Shown: positions 45,930 through 58,600, counted from the first letter of the stretch. The stretch: DNA of 64,000 nucleotides from Glossina fuscipes (GCF_014805625.2 NW_023998516.1:285876-349875), one strand, 5' to 3'. Program-made: numbers and translations. The notes: generated by a model not told the origin, from the sequence alone.

Positions 45930-46150
45930 TATATTAAGCGAAGTAGCGTAGGAACAAGACAAGGGATACCTGTGGGCACTGCGATGGGTAGAAAGTATTG
46001 TAGAAAGAGAAGGGAGCAACAGGGGTGTAGTATTGTGTACGTTTGACTTGTGAAAGTGGAAACATCTGAAGCGGTGGGAGAGACCAATTTCAAGTATTTC
46101 GGAACTGTAATGGCTTTACCAAATGATTAAGGATAACTCTGTCCCAGAGA
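45930..46150 (+). mobile_element. Possible non-LTR (RTE-like) reverse transcriptase C-terminal fragment
   Basis: One frame at about 46,055-46,125 reads EAVGETNFKYFGTVMA, which resembles the FKYLGSV-type motif after the reverse transcriptase domain of RTE/CR1-like elements. The stretch is short and broken, so the assignment is weak. Confidence 0.3.
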
Positions 46151-46910
46151 GTTAAGATTCATTATTTGTGAAGGACAATGAACGCAAAGAAAAAAAAAAT
46201 CTTTTTTCATCTGATTGATGTAATAGTTGATTAGTTTCGCTTGCAGGCTTGCAACCTTGCAACCTTTTCTAAATCAAGTTATTCGCGAAATCGTTTCGAC
46301 CATTTCGATAGCGTGACATTTTAGGGCCAAAATCTAAATCAATGTTTAAACAAGAAAAACGATACAAATTTCATATAATTAATGCAGAATGATGATTTAA
46401 GCTGAGAGAGTCAATTTGTGAAACGGCTATAAGTAGTTACACACTTTGTCAGAAAGGTATCGGGGATCTTCCTTTTAAAAACTCGATTTAATCATTTTTG
46501 CGTATTTCAGTCTACGCATCATAGTTGTTTACCCATTTATAAGACACTCAAAATGTTTCTCATATATAAGTGAAAACTAAAATTTTTGTAATTACTTTAG
46601 GAAATTTTTTCCATAATTTTCTCGATAAATTCATCTCATTTTAAAACTGCAATTGAAATTAAAATGTGCATATTATCTTCTTCTTCTTTTAGCTTTTAAA
46701 ATGCAAAAACTCTTTGTACGATACACAGAAGATATCTGCAAAATAAAGTTAATGAGGCGAAATTTTATTGTGAATATTTTGATGTCCAAACTTTTATCGC
46801 TCTGGTCGATCAATCAATGTTAACTTCGATCAAATAACAGCTTTAGTCGATATTTATCGATTACAAATTTTTAATATTAATAAACAAACCTTTAATTTTA
46901 AATAAACAAA

Positions 46911-47086
46911 ATCCGCCTGGGTGGCCGAGTAGGCAAGAGTCTCGACTAGCAACTCAGTGGGCGTTGTTTTCGAATCCCAAGTGCGGTAGAGTTTTTAATA
47001 AAGGCCGATAGCCTTAGATGCTAGTGCTTTTAAGAGTTTAGTCTTAGAATTTATTTCTCTGGCGAAATTAATAATAATAATAATAA
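46911..47086 (+). mobile_element. tRNA-derived SINE, copy 1, with 12-bp target duplication
   Basis: Starts TCCGCCTGGG. A perfect polymerase III A box TGGCCGAGTAGG is at 46922-46933, and a degenerate B box TTTTCGAATCC is at 46967-46977. A body with 'ccgatagccttagatgctag' follows, then an (ATA)n tail. It is flanked by the direct repeat TAAATAAACAAA at 46899-46910 and 47087-47098. The head resembles a class II (Ser/Leu-like) tRNA. It is about 90% identical by eye to the copy at 61.5 kb. Confidence 0.88.
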
Positions 47087-47098
47087 TAAATAAACAAA

Positions 47099-47951
47099 CA
47101 AAGATTTGAAAACATATTGCTTTTGAAATTTCCTCCATATATTGGCTAGGGATTTATACGTAGAAGCAATAGTTTCTAAATTCAGAATCGTATATTAGTG
47201 TGACATCTGTTCCGAAAATCTGCTAGCGATCTAGTTTCTTTCCAATATTCAATCATACTAACCAGGCTCGAGCTCGCCTTTTGATAAAAGTATTGACCAT
47301 TCGGAAAAGGTTTATAGTAAACAGTAACGGTTAAAATATGCTAACAATAACGGTAGCTGATGAATAAAGGCAAGCGTCGAAGAAGTGATGTGAAGAGAAA
47401 ATTTTGTTCAAAAGGTAATCCGAAAAAAAAAAAAAAAAGTAAAAAATTGTCGTTCGGTAACGTTTAAGTCTTAATAACGTTAATACGTTTCCCGAACCTG
47501 CTTGCAATATTCACTACTTTAACAGACATAAAATCAACTACAGTTAATCTTACGACGAAGATACTCCTGGTTTTTTACTTTTATAGAAGTTTGCGATTAA
47601 AAGTTTGCTTAATAACGTCAATCAAATGACGTGTTTGCTGATGTTATATAAGTTGTTGCCAACTTTAAAACTACCGTTTTGTTATAAGTAAGTGTATCGT
47701 GTGTTCCGGTGAACAATATAAGCGTTTTTCTTTTCGAAGGAACTAATAAGGAGACCCATAGGTAATCAATTATTTAGAAATCTAAAATCAAGTTTTAATA
47801 TAAAGAATTATTTTTATTTTATTTTTTTATTATCATATTTTTTAAAATAAAAAGCTATTCTGCTCAAGTACACTTCGGAGTGCTCGCTGAGGTGAATATT
47901 CTTCCTTTAGTCAAGTTCATCGCTTTTTATATGTATTTCAATAAATACATA

Positions 47952-47993
<42 letters not shown>

Positions 47994-50060
47994 TGTCAAT
48001 AATAAGAAGAAAAAATTTCAAAAATTTATATGAAAATCATTATTATTATTAATTATTTATAAACATCAAACAACATATATACGTGTGTATACACAGCCAC
48101 ACAGACACATATTAGCGTATGTATGAATGTATTCATTAATAATTAAATTAAAAAGAATTAAAACAAAAGGAAAACAAATTCAGTTCATTTGAAATTAAAA
48201 TTAAAATTAAAATATATTATAATAAAATAAAAACGAAAAAAAAAAACATTAAATTTAAGTTTAATAAGAAACTTAGATAATGAACGTATATTGTATATTT
48301 TAGGGTGATATTAAAAGATGACGAGGAGAAAAAATGAAGAAATAAACATACACACCATCATACTGAAAGTGATAGATTTATTCAATTACAAAATGTTGAA
48401 AGAAATAACGATAAATATTTTCAGGTTTTATTTCATAATACAAAAGGTCCTAAGAAACGAAAAGAGAATTTTTTTTTTTTCAAAATTCCTGTATCTTTCT
48501 TGTCCTTTTTCGATTCTCCTTTATGTAGTTCACAGTTTTTTTTAATCTTTGCGTCAATTGAGATAATTGTTCCAAAATAAAAACGATTTGAAATGGATGG
48601 AGAAACAGAAATTCCTAAACAAAGGATTTAAATGTCTAGTGATTCGATTGAACAATGATGATAATTGTCGGCCGAGCGTTTTGCGCTTAGAAGTCCCTTA
48701 ATGGGAATATTTTTTTTTCACTTTGAAGGGTTTAGAGCAGGATTTCACCCGACGAATAGTACTTGCGATGTCCAGTTTTCCTATTTTCAAATCATTTTCG
48801 AACGGTAAGGAAATCTTGCTTTACGTAAATTAAAAATTTTTGATTCTCTTCTCACAACTCCCAATCCGTAAAAATCGTGACCTATCTAGTGGCATAGATG
48901 CAGTGCGCTTACTTATGACTAGCAGCAGTTTTCTTTAAACTAGAATACCGAAGTAACTCAAAATAATGCTCGCAAACACGGATTGATTGAAGCCTGAAGA
49001 GTTTATGCTGCATTTTTTTAAAATCATTTGTTACATTACACTTCTAGCGATGACTAATCAGGAAGCCATCATTCGGAAATTGAATTTTGCGTCTGTTAGC
49101 ATATATTGTCGAACATATCATCCCACTCAACGCCATATCCGTCTGAAATCGATTAAGCATCATTTCCCCCTTTATTCGTTATTATTTTTATCGCTCAAAC
49201 AGTACTTTGGAGATTTTTGACCTGAAAAAATAGCGCAAATTAGGAAATAGGAATAGATGTCTGCAGATTCTCCACCAGGGAGTCGCTGATAGCTTTTTTT
49301 AGGGTCGTTCTTCTTTTGGTTCATATCTTTTATATTAAAATAACTGTAATGCAAAATGTAAAGAACTTGCAATGAAGCATACGATAGCATTTTCAAGCTT
49401 TTTTGAAATAACTTCATAAAACAAATCATCTCTATTTATCTCGAGTCGCAGTGAGAAACGATCTCAACTTATCCGTGCAAATAAGTCAACTCAGCTATTG
49501 AAGACATTAAAGTATATACAGTGCTGTTAGCCCTTTATTTTGATGCCTAAATGTGACCAGGGTCTAAACTCATATTACCAAATTTTTTTTTTTTTTTGCA
49601 TTTTGGAAACAAAAAATCTTAAATGCAATTCTTAAATCGATCGTAGGTCAAGATTGGAGGAAGAACATTTTTCGAAGCGTTCATTTTTAAAAAGATTTCA
49701 TTTTCAATAAAAACGGTTAGTGTGTATTCCAGCCATGCACCCGCTATGTACATCTTCAAAAAAGGCTCTAGTTTATACTGTCCAACCGCCGCACAACATG
49801 TAAATCATATGTATGAAAAATAATATTTCGGTAAAATCCAAATTCAATATTTTGCAAATTTGATGAATGTACAGGCGAATTAAGAGGACGCAAACCATGT
49901 AATATTTCAAAATACTTCAATTTCAATATGAATATGTCGTTCATATATTCACAATGTTATGTTTTTTAATAAATTGTTTATATGTATATATATACTAAGG
50001 TGAAAATAGGAAAATTTCATTCGAAAAATGTCATCGTTACTGCGGTATTTAATGGCGTAC
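47099..50060. other. Intergenic, no gene supported
   Basis: AT-rich, with an (AT)n run at about 47,951-47,992 and A-rich runs near 47.4 and 48.2 kb. No exon with motif support was found. Confidence 0.4.
47951..47992. repeat. (AT)n microsatellite
   Basis: About 40 bases of alternating A and T. Confidence 0.85.
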
Positions 50061-50312
50061 CTGCTTGACAACGCCCGCCATTGAAACTTGTTTCTTTATC
50101 CACCAATAGAGTGCTGACATCTGCTAATTTTCTCATTCCGTTTGTAACATCCAGCAGTAGAGACACTTTTTTTCTGTCTACTTGCGATCGTCTCAAATCT
50201 GCAATATTTAGGAAAAAAATTTCAATATTTGCATATAGGCAGATCAAATGCAAAAATGCTTACGATCCGTCCTTATGACAGCATGATAGCAAGAAAACAG
50301 CGTCTCAGGAGA
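50061..50312 (-). other. Two candidate internal exons of an unidentified minus-strand gene
   Basis: Exon candidate 50312-50264 (49 nt) follows a strong acceptor (AAAATTTGCAG|TCTCC) and ends GGATC|GTAAGC. Candidate 50198-50061 (138 nt) follows AAATATTGCAG|ATTTG and ends GCAG|GTACGC. Both introns are phase 1, and joining the exons gives an open frame with SPETLFSCYHAVIRTD, then LRRSQVDRKKVSLLLDV, ending SFNGGRCQA. I recognise no family and found no flanking exons, so it may be an exon pair of a distant gene or a relic. It lies 0.4 kb upstream of and divergent from tektin. Confidence 0.3.
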
Positions 50313-50723
50313 CTGCAAATTTTCATACATTTCACATATATGAAATCTAATTTAAGACATAGCTGGGCTTGAAATCTGGTTAATTCGTTTTCAACTTTGA
50401 GTTCAATTGGCCATCAATGAGCATAAAGGGAGACTGTACTTAAGACGTGTACCGACACGAATACAGCTTTCTTGCTTGTTTGTTGTGTAATCAATATGTT
50501 TTATATGGTAAGTTAATGTATCAGTTGGCGTTATGAACACCCTTAACGTATGGCAGACATATAATAGTGTTTACTGTAGTTATAGTGACGTTATGAGTAT
50601 TCATCAAATTTTTTCTTATATCTTTGGGAGTAAGACGTTGAGGTGTGAAAAAAACGGAAAATCTATTTTCTATAATTATTGATTATTATATTTACGTGGG
50701 AAGCTAAATAATTCATATCGAAA

Positions 50724-52140
50724 ATGTTACCGAACATGAGGACAAGACGAATTACTGGTCTCCATTTGACCGGTAAAAGTGCATGTCCTATGTCCAAAAT
50801 ACCGCCCAAATATAGCAATGATGATTGGGATTATAATAACAAAATTAAATTTCGCATTACGTGCGATCAGGAACGTCTCGCTGAGCGCATAGTAGAGTAA
50901 GTTTGCCGTTTCTTTTGCGTTTTCTTTTTAAATTCGTTAAGTGTTACGCACAAACACAAACACGTGCGATCTTTTAAGGGATTCACGCCGCGTTGTCGAT
51001 GATGTTAACGACACTACCCGTAACTGGCAACGTGAAGTGGAACATCATTTACGCGAACGAGCCAGTGAGATTCGTTTTCTATGTGATGAATTGAATAAAC
51101 AAAAGAAAACTGCTTTGCTAGAGGATGAGGCTCTTACTACTTACCGTAATCGTATCTTAAATGCCATCGGATTCCTGAAGGAAAAATCTTTGAATATTTG
51201 CCAACGTTGTTTGGTGCTTCGCGAGGGCCGTTTATCAGTGGATTTGTGCGAAGACGATGTAGATCGCAATTTGCGCCGCGAGCTCAAAGTAATCAAAGGT
51301 TGTCAAGGCTTGATGGATAAAGCTCTAAAAGAGACCAACGAGCAATTGCGCAAGTTACGTGCTACCATGTATTTGCTCGATAAAGATTTGGCTCAGAAGG
51401 ACAAGTCCTTGCTTATTGATGAGAAAAACTTGAAGTTGCGCGATAGCCAACATGATTTGGGCAGTAGCGATAATGCTAATCAACCCTGGTAAATTAAGAT
51501 AATATATATGTGATTTATGGGAATTAAAATGTCTACCGCCATTACTTTTCACTTATTTAGCCTATACACTTTAGGTGAATGGCAGCAAAAAACTTATCTA
51601 AATATAGAAGGCAACGGTAAAGAACTTAATTCGGCCTCTCAGTTGAGAGCTTATATTGATTTGATTCTATGCCAAGTTTGTGAAGATATGCAAAATCAAA
51701 CTGATCGTACCAATGAAGCTTTCGATCGCCGCATTACCGAAGTGAAGCACATAAAGAAATGTTTAGAAAATAAACATAACGATACTATGAATCATATTAT
51801 AGAAGTACAGCGTAATATTCAACTTCTTGAGGCTGAGATGTCGGATAAAAATCGAGCTCATCAACTTTGTTTGACACGTCTTAGTAATCGTGCTGCTCGT
51901 CCTGGACTCGAGATGACTTGTGACGAGGTGCAGCAATCTCTATATAATGAACTGGATGCTCTGAAAGCATCAATGTGCAGATTGCAGCAAAAGATTCGAG
52001 AGAACAAGGCTTCGTTGCGCTATCTAATGCACGTACAAGTTATGCAAGAGGAAGAGATTAACATTAAAAACAATTCAATTAAGATCGATGAGGTCGATTG
52101 CATGACTTTACGTCAATGCCTAAAATATCAATCATTTTAA
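50724..52140 (+). CDS. Tektin family protein, 3 exons, 420 aa (Tektin-C/tektin-1-like)
   Basis: Tektins are coiled-coil filament proteins lining axonemal doublet microtubules; in flies they are expected in sperm flagella and ciliated neurons. Exons are 50724-50896, 50979-51488 and 51561-52140; phase-2 GT-AG introns keep frame throughout. The second acceptor is fixed because the alternative TTTAG|GTGAAT would create a stop. The protein begins MLPNMRTRRITG; Met5 is a possible alternative start. Tektin-like segments include CDQERLAERIVEDSRRVV, TRNWQREVEHHL, GEWQQKTYLNIE and ASQLRAYIDLI. The hallmark nonapeptide (RPNVELCRD in most tektins) is degenerate here: RPGLEMTCD at 341-349. Most of the chain is charged and helical. 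From memory the Drosophila S6k neighbourhood includes Tektin-C (CG10541), which supports orthology, but this was not verified. Confidence 0.9.
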
Positions 52141-52267
52141 ACTTTATTCGCACCACTCAAATCAAGGATAATAAATTTCCAGTTCAAATCGAATATCCCA
52201 AATTTATATAAAGGGCGATGTGCTTTGATTAAATCATGAAATATAATTTTACTTGAATAATTGAAGC

Positions 52268-52273
52268 AATAAA
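52268..52273 (+). promoter_or_regulatory. Polyadenylation signal of the tektin gene
   Basis: AATAAA 128 bases after the stop codon, followed within 12 bases by an A-rich run. It is the first canonical hexamer downstream of the stop in a suitable setting. The exact cleavage site is not visible. Confidence 0.55.
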
Positions 52274-52299
52274 CTTTATCAGCAAAAAAAAAAAAAACA

Positions 52300-52987
52300 A
52301 AACAAAGGAAACGCTATTTCAAAACCACGTAATACGCACTTTATTGAGAACAAAAAAAGGAGAAAAATTGCAGACGCTAATGCAATTTTTTGTGTAAGTA
52401 TTAAAGAGCAAGGAAGATATGGGCTTACTATAGAGTTTTCTGCGAGCATTCGACCGTGAACTTCCACAGTTATAGAAAATCATTTTGAAGAAATTCTAAG
52501 CTCTGAACGAAAGCAGATTGCCGTTGTTTAGAAGACCACCTTGTTTAGACGATTTTATACCATATTTTAAGAACTTCCTCAAATTCCTAGAATATCCCCA
52601 ATCTTTTTTCTGTATAATCAATAGTCTGCGGGTATGCTTATAATCATGTAAAACGAATTATTATTATTAAGTGGAATGATTTAAAGCAACACTCGCGCGA
52701 ATAACTTACTATTATTTCGTATACAAAACTAAACCAAATCGACAAAAGGGACAAATGGTCAGTAGTTTTTGTACAGTTTTCTATATGGTATATGCGTCAT
52801 ATTAATGATTGAATTATAAAACAATAACAATAACAAGAAGGCAAACAAGACAAGGGAGCAAATATTTCAGTAACGCTAGCACTAATATATGTATTGTATT
52901 AGCGTAATTGTAAATCGTAGAAGTGAATGCTTTATCGGGTATTCTTGCGACAAATGCTACTTTGCGTCATTTCGAAAAGCAATTCCC

Positions 52988-53021
<34 letters not shown>

Positions 53022-54260
53022 ACGTTTGATAGGAAACGTGTTGTATATGTGTGTATTTGCGAACAAACAACATGATTTTAAATTAGACATGGGCAATAGT
53101 TGGATTGTACCTACCCTTACGACCGGTTGTGTTGTGCACCTCACGAATGTGAAATGGTTCTGGTTTTTGTTCATTACGCCATAAAGCGGGCAATTTAAAA
53201 AGAAGTAAAATGGACGTACAATGCAGCATTCTAATGATAGTTGGATTTTATTCTGGCAACTCGACCGAAGAAAGTTGCCCATCCGTGCTCTAGATTAAAC
53301 TGAATCCTAATAAAGAACCATAATTTACGATAAATCATTAGATGATTATAATAAAGTTTTTAGATGCACAACTGGCCACTAAATATTATCAAACAAAAGG
53401 GAAATCGCTATAACTAATATACGTTTGTTTTGTATTATTTTTTGGAATTGTCGATGCCTTGACTGATGTCTTTTCATAATAATTTAAAAGAAAGTCCACT
53501 TGATTCAGAATTGATTCAATTCCAGTGCACACTTTTGGTTTGTATGTAGTGCTCGAAATCCTAAATCCTTATTTGCGTTTCTGATATTTCTCTTATTCAA
53601 CATTATGACCGACGGGGGGTTGTTCACTCGCAGTAGTCAAAAATATGATATAATAAAAGTTTTGATATAATATATGATATAATAATATGAAATATATCAA
53701 TATGCTACGAGATGTACTTGCATTCGTTAAGAGTAATATTCAGTATTAAGCCGACATAAGCGACAAGTCAACTTATTTATCTCTGTGTCTGTCTAATTTG
53801 CGCATCAATCGCTTGAGTTGAGACTCATTCTGCGGATACCTCCAACCTCTTAAGGTTCGCTTTTGCTGTTATGAGAGCAATTAAACGCATGTGATTACTT
53901 ACAAAGCTTGGAATTTTGGCATTGAGACAAACAAACTTCATGCTATAACTCATTCGACAACATTCAACGACTTCACTTTAATAGGAATACTGAGGTCGAT
54001 TTATCGTCTTCGGCTATCGACTGCACGCGTGTGGCGACACACAATTACGATAGTTTCGTGTTGTGAATTGTTTTATGGCGACGTTCTCTTAAGATTTTTA
54101 ATCGCTATATATTTAAAGAATTATACATGATGTTATAGTTATGTGAATAACAACACAAACGCAAATAAATGCAAAAAAGAGGTAAAGTAAAAAATGAAAT
54201 TTAATTTTAATTTTCTGATACGTTAGGTAGGTTAGGACCTACTCTCATGCGCCACATTAG
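52300..54260. other. Intergenic, no gene seen
   Basis: AT-rich with a (CT)n microsatellite at 52,990-53,020. Short ORFs lack support. Confidence 0.4.
52990..53020. repeat. (CT)n microsatellite
   Basis: A pure alternating C/T run of about 31 bases. Confidence 0.9.
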
Positions 54261-54490
54261 ATTCTAATACGGTGAATACCTGTGTAACAACAACAAATAA
54301 TGCTGAATTCCAATACGGTAAGTAACGGTGTATTTTAATAATTTAGATAGTAAAAAATTCGAATACGATGTATACGGATAGATAAGCGTGGTTTCTTACG
54401 TGGTGGGTGACAGTGAATTCTAATACGGCATGGAACGGCCGACTTTAGCCAGGTAGCTAAGTCTTGATTTTAATACGATCTACTTAAATA
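54261..54490. repeat. Degenerate direct-repeat array, ~50-bp period, core ATTCTAATACGGTG
   Basis: Five direct occurrences of a core like ATTCTAATACGGTGAATACC begin at 54261, 54307, 54357, 54417 and 54467. TAATACG or AATACG is kept in all of them, and spacings are 46, 50, 60 and 50 bases. A weaker sixth may start at 54502. The spacers are not obviously alike. It could be a decayed minisatellite, part of a transposon, or a cluster of binding sites. Confidence 0.65.
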
Positions 54491-55240
54491 GTCAATGGGA
54501 AATTTCAATGCCATATGTAATAATGGTTTCTAGAATTTTTACCATATCCTTCAAATATAGTTTTTTTCGTATGAAAAACCACTAAGTATTTTTTTTAATA
54601 TTCCCTGGAATTGATATCGCAATGCATTTAAATTCACAAAACCATTAAAGACAATTGGTATCTTTTTTGTTTCATTATATGCACGAAAGCGAAAATTGCG
54701 TCGCTTTGTCTGCTGCGGTTTAAATAGCATATAGACGTCCGGCGTCCGACATTAACTCGCGACAAGTTCCGGGACTTTTTTCTCATTATAGTGTACACGT
54801 TGCAGAATGTATATGCAGATATGTGTGCATAAATTGTAAATAAAAATAAATCACAATATTTCCTTTTGTTGAAAGATGAGAAATCTAAGTGACGTGCATA
54901 TTAATTCTATGTATGTATTTATACGGATACGCATAAACAATCTCTGTTCCTACATTCGAAGCGACTACATTTATTTTTATCTCTTTATTATTTAGACAAG
55001 TACGTAATCAATTGCATAAAAATTGTTCTATGCGTATCGCGGACATTAAAAATATATTTCATAAGTTTAAGAGATATGAAAAAAGTATGAAGAAACGGGT
55101 ATTTGATGACGCACACGTGCATATGTAAATGTGCATACATATGTAAATGTGCATACATATGTGACTATATATATATATATATGTTGGGTGTGTGGTCTTG
55201 TTGATCAATGAAAAATTAAAAATTTCATGAGATCTGCAAA
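54491..55240. other. Intergenic, no gene seen
   Basis: Holds a duplicated 'gtgcatacatatgtaaat' unit near 55,130-55,160 and a short (AT)n run. No gene support. Confidence 0.4.
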
Positions 55241-55249
55241 ATGTAATTT

Positions 55250-55690
55250 ATTCAAAGCATAGCTCCTCACTGGGTATATGATGTGCCAGCAGTGTCGTCT
55301 TTTCGAAGCATAGTAACCGTGCCGTTGATGTGGAAGCTTCATCGAACACCTGCCACGATGCTTTGTGACTAACGGCTTTTGAAATATTTATACACTTCTC
55401 AGTGCCAGTAGTAATTCGATGCAGGAACGACTGTTACATCTTGCCAAAGCAGGATCTTGGAAGTGTCTCCTCAATTTTACATCTGTCTTTCAGTCAATTT
55501 TCTTTCATTCGGAAGTTATCAAATCACATGTAACCGTTTGAACATACCTAAGGCTTAACGGCTTCGAAAGTCGATCTTGCGCATCATCTTCATTTAATAA
55601 TGTTTGTAGATCGGCGTCCTCAATTCTTGTCTATCTTCCGCAGCGTAGTGTCGAAATGGCCATTTCAGAAGCGCTTAAACAAGACAGAGG
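55250..55690 (-). pseudogene. mariner transposase relic (N-terminal and central pieces)
   Basis: The minus strand reads GHFDTTLRKIDKN, then after a frame change EDADLQTLLNEDDAQ, matching the GDFxxxDxxRxGRP-EDxxLxxLLxEDxxQ linker of mariner transposases. Further along it reads SHKASW and DEASTSTARLL with FEKTTLL, resembling the KSW...STSTARPNRFGKK part. The catalytic D,D34D segment is not visible, and frames shift repeatedly, so it is dead. Confidence 0.7.
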
Positions 55691-58600
55691 CAATCGCCGA
55701 CTCGTAACGTCGTCGAGTCTAACCCGCTACGTTCAAAATTTCAAACAATTCAATTTGCTCGCACATAGCAATGCAAAATGGGCGATTTAAAGAGGAGGAA
55801 ATTAATATATCCCTATTGTAGTCTTGGCCGTGATATGAATTGGCCTGTTGATCAGAAACGTTGCCCACGCCCAGTTGAAACCAATTTTCCAACAGGAGTT
55901 TTCGACGATACATGTTCGCTGTAAGATACTTCAAGCTAAACGGCGTATTTCAGTTTCACCGTTTTTTTCAAGTGAAAGCACAGAAGCATCGCTTCTCGCA
56001 ACTGCTGTTGATTTGGCATCAAAGTTCACAATTTCATTGTTAGATGTGATATACGGATTACGACGGATTTTTAAGGTATGAAAGAATACAAGTTCAGACT
56101 AGTAATGCACCTAATATAAAAATGATTTATTTGTCACATCAATTAGCTCCATAGAAGCGAAGATAGAAAAAAGTGATAAATTTACTTATTTACACTTTTC
56201 TTATAGCGTGCGCCTAGCAGCAATGAACAACGACTTGCACATGTATTCAACTATTCCTTTGTTGTTTTTTTCTTATTACGATCGATCGCTTAGCGTATAT
56301 GACGGTGATGGTCAGAAAGACGTGACGAAAAGGGAGTGACGACAGTGTAGTAGGCCTGTGTCTGATCAATAAGTATCGAGCGTTTGTCTACAAAATTTTT
56401 CTTACGGTTTACATTAGAGTACGAATTGACTTTTGAAACAAGTTATTTATTAGACAATGACTTACGTAGTTTGGTCATTCAGAGTGACTAATAGCTATCA
56501 TTAGAAAACTTTGTTTTGAATATATGTACAGTTAGGAGCCAGACAAGAGTTTTGACATTTAAATTAAAAAAAAGAAAATTTAAAAAGTGCAGTTAATCGA
56601 TTTGATAAATGAAGCATTCATATATTAGCACAAATGTATGTATACGAATATACATCCATTTAAACGTATGTTATCCTAAATATTTTATCATATAACATAT
56701 TTTAGATGGCTTATGATTGATAGTAATTGGTTTTACAAGTCAATCGTTTTTGAATGTAAATGTCAATCCATTTATATGCTTTATGTACACATATGTAATG
56801 AAATTTTTTACTTTTACTTCATTACCAACACGTAAGTAATTAAATAAAGGAAAATAATAATGAAGTGATTAAGGACGCAGTAAGAAAAATTTGTGTGAAT
56901 CACTGTTTACTTCCAGTTGCAATAAATTTAAGTTGTTAAGTCAAGCTGTTGTAATTGACTTCTGATTAAAAGGGTACTTAATTTTGTTGTCCGTTATTAT
57001 AGCAAATCAAAATCTCGTTTGTAACAATTTAATCCATCATGTATGGGTTCCCTGTCGTTTTCAACTTGTACATATTATAAACGCAATAAACTTTAGTGAG
57101 GGAAATGTTTATAAAATCCGTAATATCACATTTAGAATGGCGATAAGTAAAACTTTAAGAATTTTACTTTTTAACTTTGTATTTTTAAAATTGATATATG
57201 TGAAAACATTGTCACTTCGTTCATAAAACACATAGAACAAGCATTTTAGCAAAGGCATTTTTTTAATGCCCATAGTTTCCGAGTAGATTTCGTCATGCCC
57301 ACCTATCCTTCCACGATCGTCCTTTTGTTCATCCATCGCATAAGGTTGAGGTGAACAAATAAAACATGGTTCATATATACTTCGTCGCTGACTACACATC
57401 TGTCGATCCATACGTCTTTTTTTCTGTTCATTTATTTGAGAGAGACGGTAGCTTACCTGAACATTACGACTTTACGTCAGCGCAGATTCTATCAGAAACT
57501 TCCTGGTATCATAGTAGTCTGGGAGACCTCAGCTCTTTACGTCGTAACATTTGAGAATAGCCTTTTTGGCAGCTTGGTGAGATGGTTGCTCTTGTACATT
57601 AATTCGTGGATGGGACCATAAAACTTCCTCACCTTAATCAAAAGAGGCAACCAAATATAGTAGTTGCACCTAGCTCCTAATCTGCAACCTGAGCGGGTAA
57701 TATATCTCCTGTAACCATGGCATCGGCCCGGGGATGGCGACTGACCCCAGGTGCATCCTACATGCCACCAGGAAGGGCGATGGTGACCCTTACATACGTA
57801 GACATTCACGCTTAACTCTGACGACACGTGAACGTCCATCCATGTGTTCATGGGTTCCTTAATGTGCCCCTCCGTTCTGGTTTTTGTACATTCGTCTAAA
57901 ACTTTGACCAAGGTCGCTGTATGTTGCAAGTTTGGCATCAATTAAATACTGCTTAACAAAGCAATCAGTGGCTATTGTCGAATAGTTTTCTAATTGCATG
58001 TGTGTAGAGAAATTTTAACTTGGAAGTGTATTTTGGTGCCTCGAATAAATTTTATCTCAAAGATTTGTAAAAGAATTTTTAGAAAATTACGAAAGAAAAT
58101 TATTTGAAAACTTCCTTTTGCAAACACATTTATGCATAAACACATATATGTATAAACGTAGATCATTTTTGCCGAAAGTCTGTTTTTTGAAGCAATTTAT
58201 AAAAGCTCACACACACACACACATATTATTAGTAACACTTAAGTTATAAGTTTTTTTGAAATCATTTTTCCTATCACGTAGTTTTATTAGCGGCACTTAT
58301 CAGCTGCTATTAAGAAACCCAAGCACCTCAACTGTCTATATTTGTACGTGCGTAGCTTACCTGATTTATCAATCACAGAATGTTTGGTATTAATGACAGT
58401 GTTATTCAATGGACGGGAGCGCACTTTGAGCTTCCTTGTGTCTCAACGAAATCCTGTGGCTCAAATTATTGGCGACACCGTTTATTTAACTTCACCACGA
58501 CTATCGTTAAAGCAAATTTGATATTGGACGCGCCAAATACGCGTCATTTTCGCGCCCTAACCCTGCTCTAATGTGTGGGTCGGGGCGCCTATACTACCTA

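Noticed and set aside
46922..46977. Functional tRNA gene
   Set aside because: A and B boxes are present, but the acceptor stem does not close, the B box is degenerate, and the copy has a SINE body, tail and target duplication.
55954..56075. Possible exon with acceptor GTATTTCAG and donor AAG|GTATGA, encoding SSESTEASLLATAVDLASKF
   Set aside because: The frame is open, but it lies beside a mariner relic, has no partner exon and matches no family.
58540..58560. E2F-type site TTTTCGCGCC
   Set aside because: Matches the core, but no gene start is near it; a single short motif in 64 kb is weak evidence.
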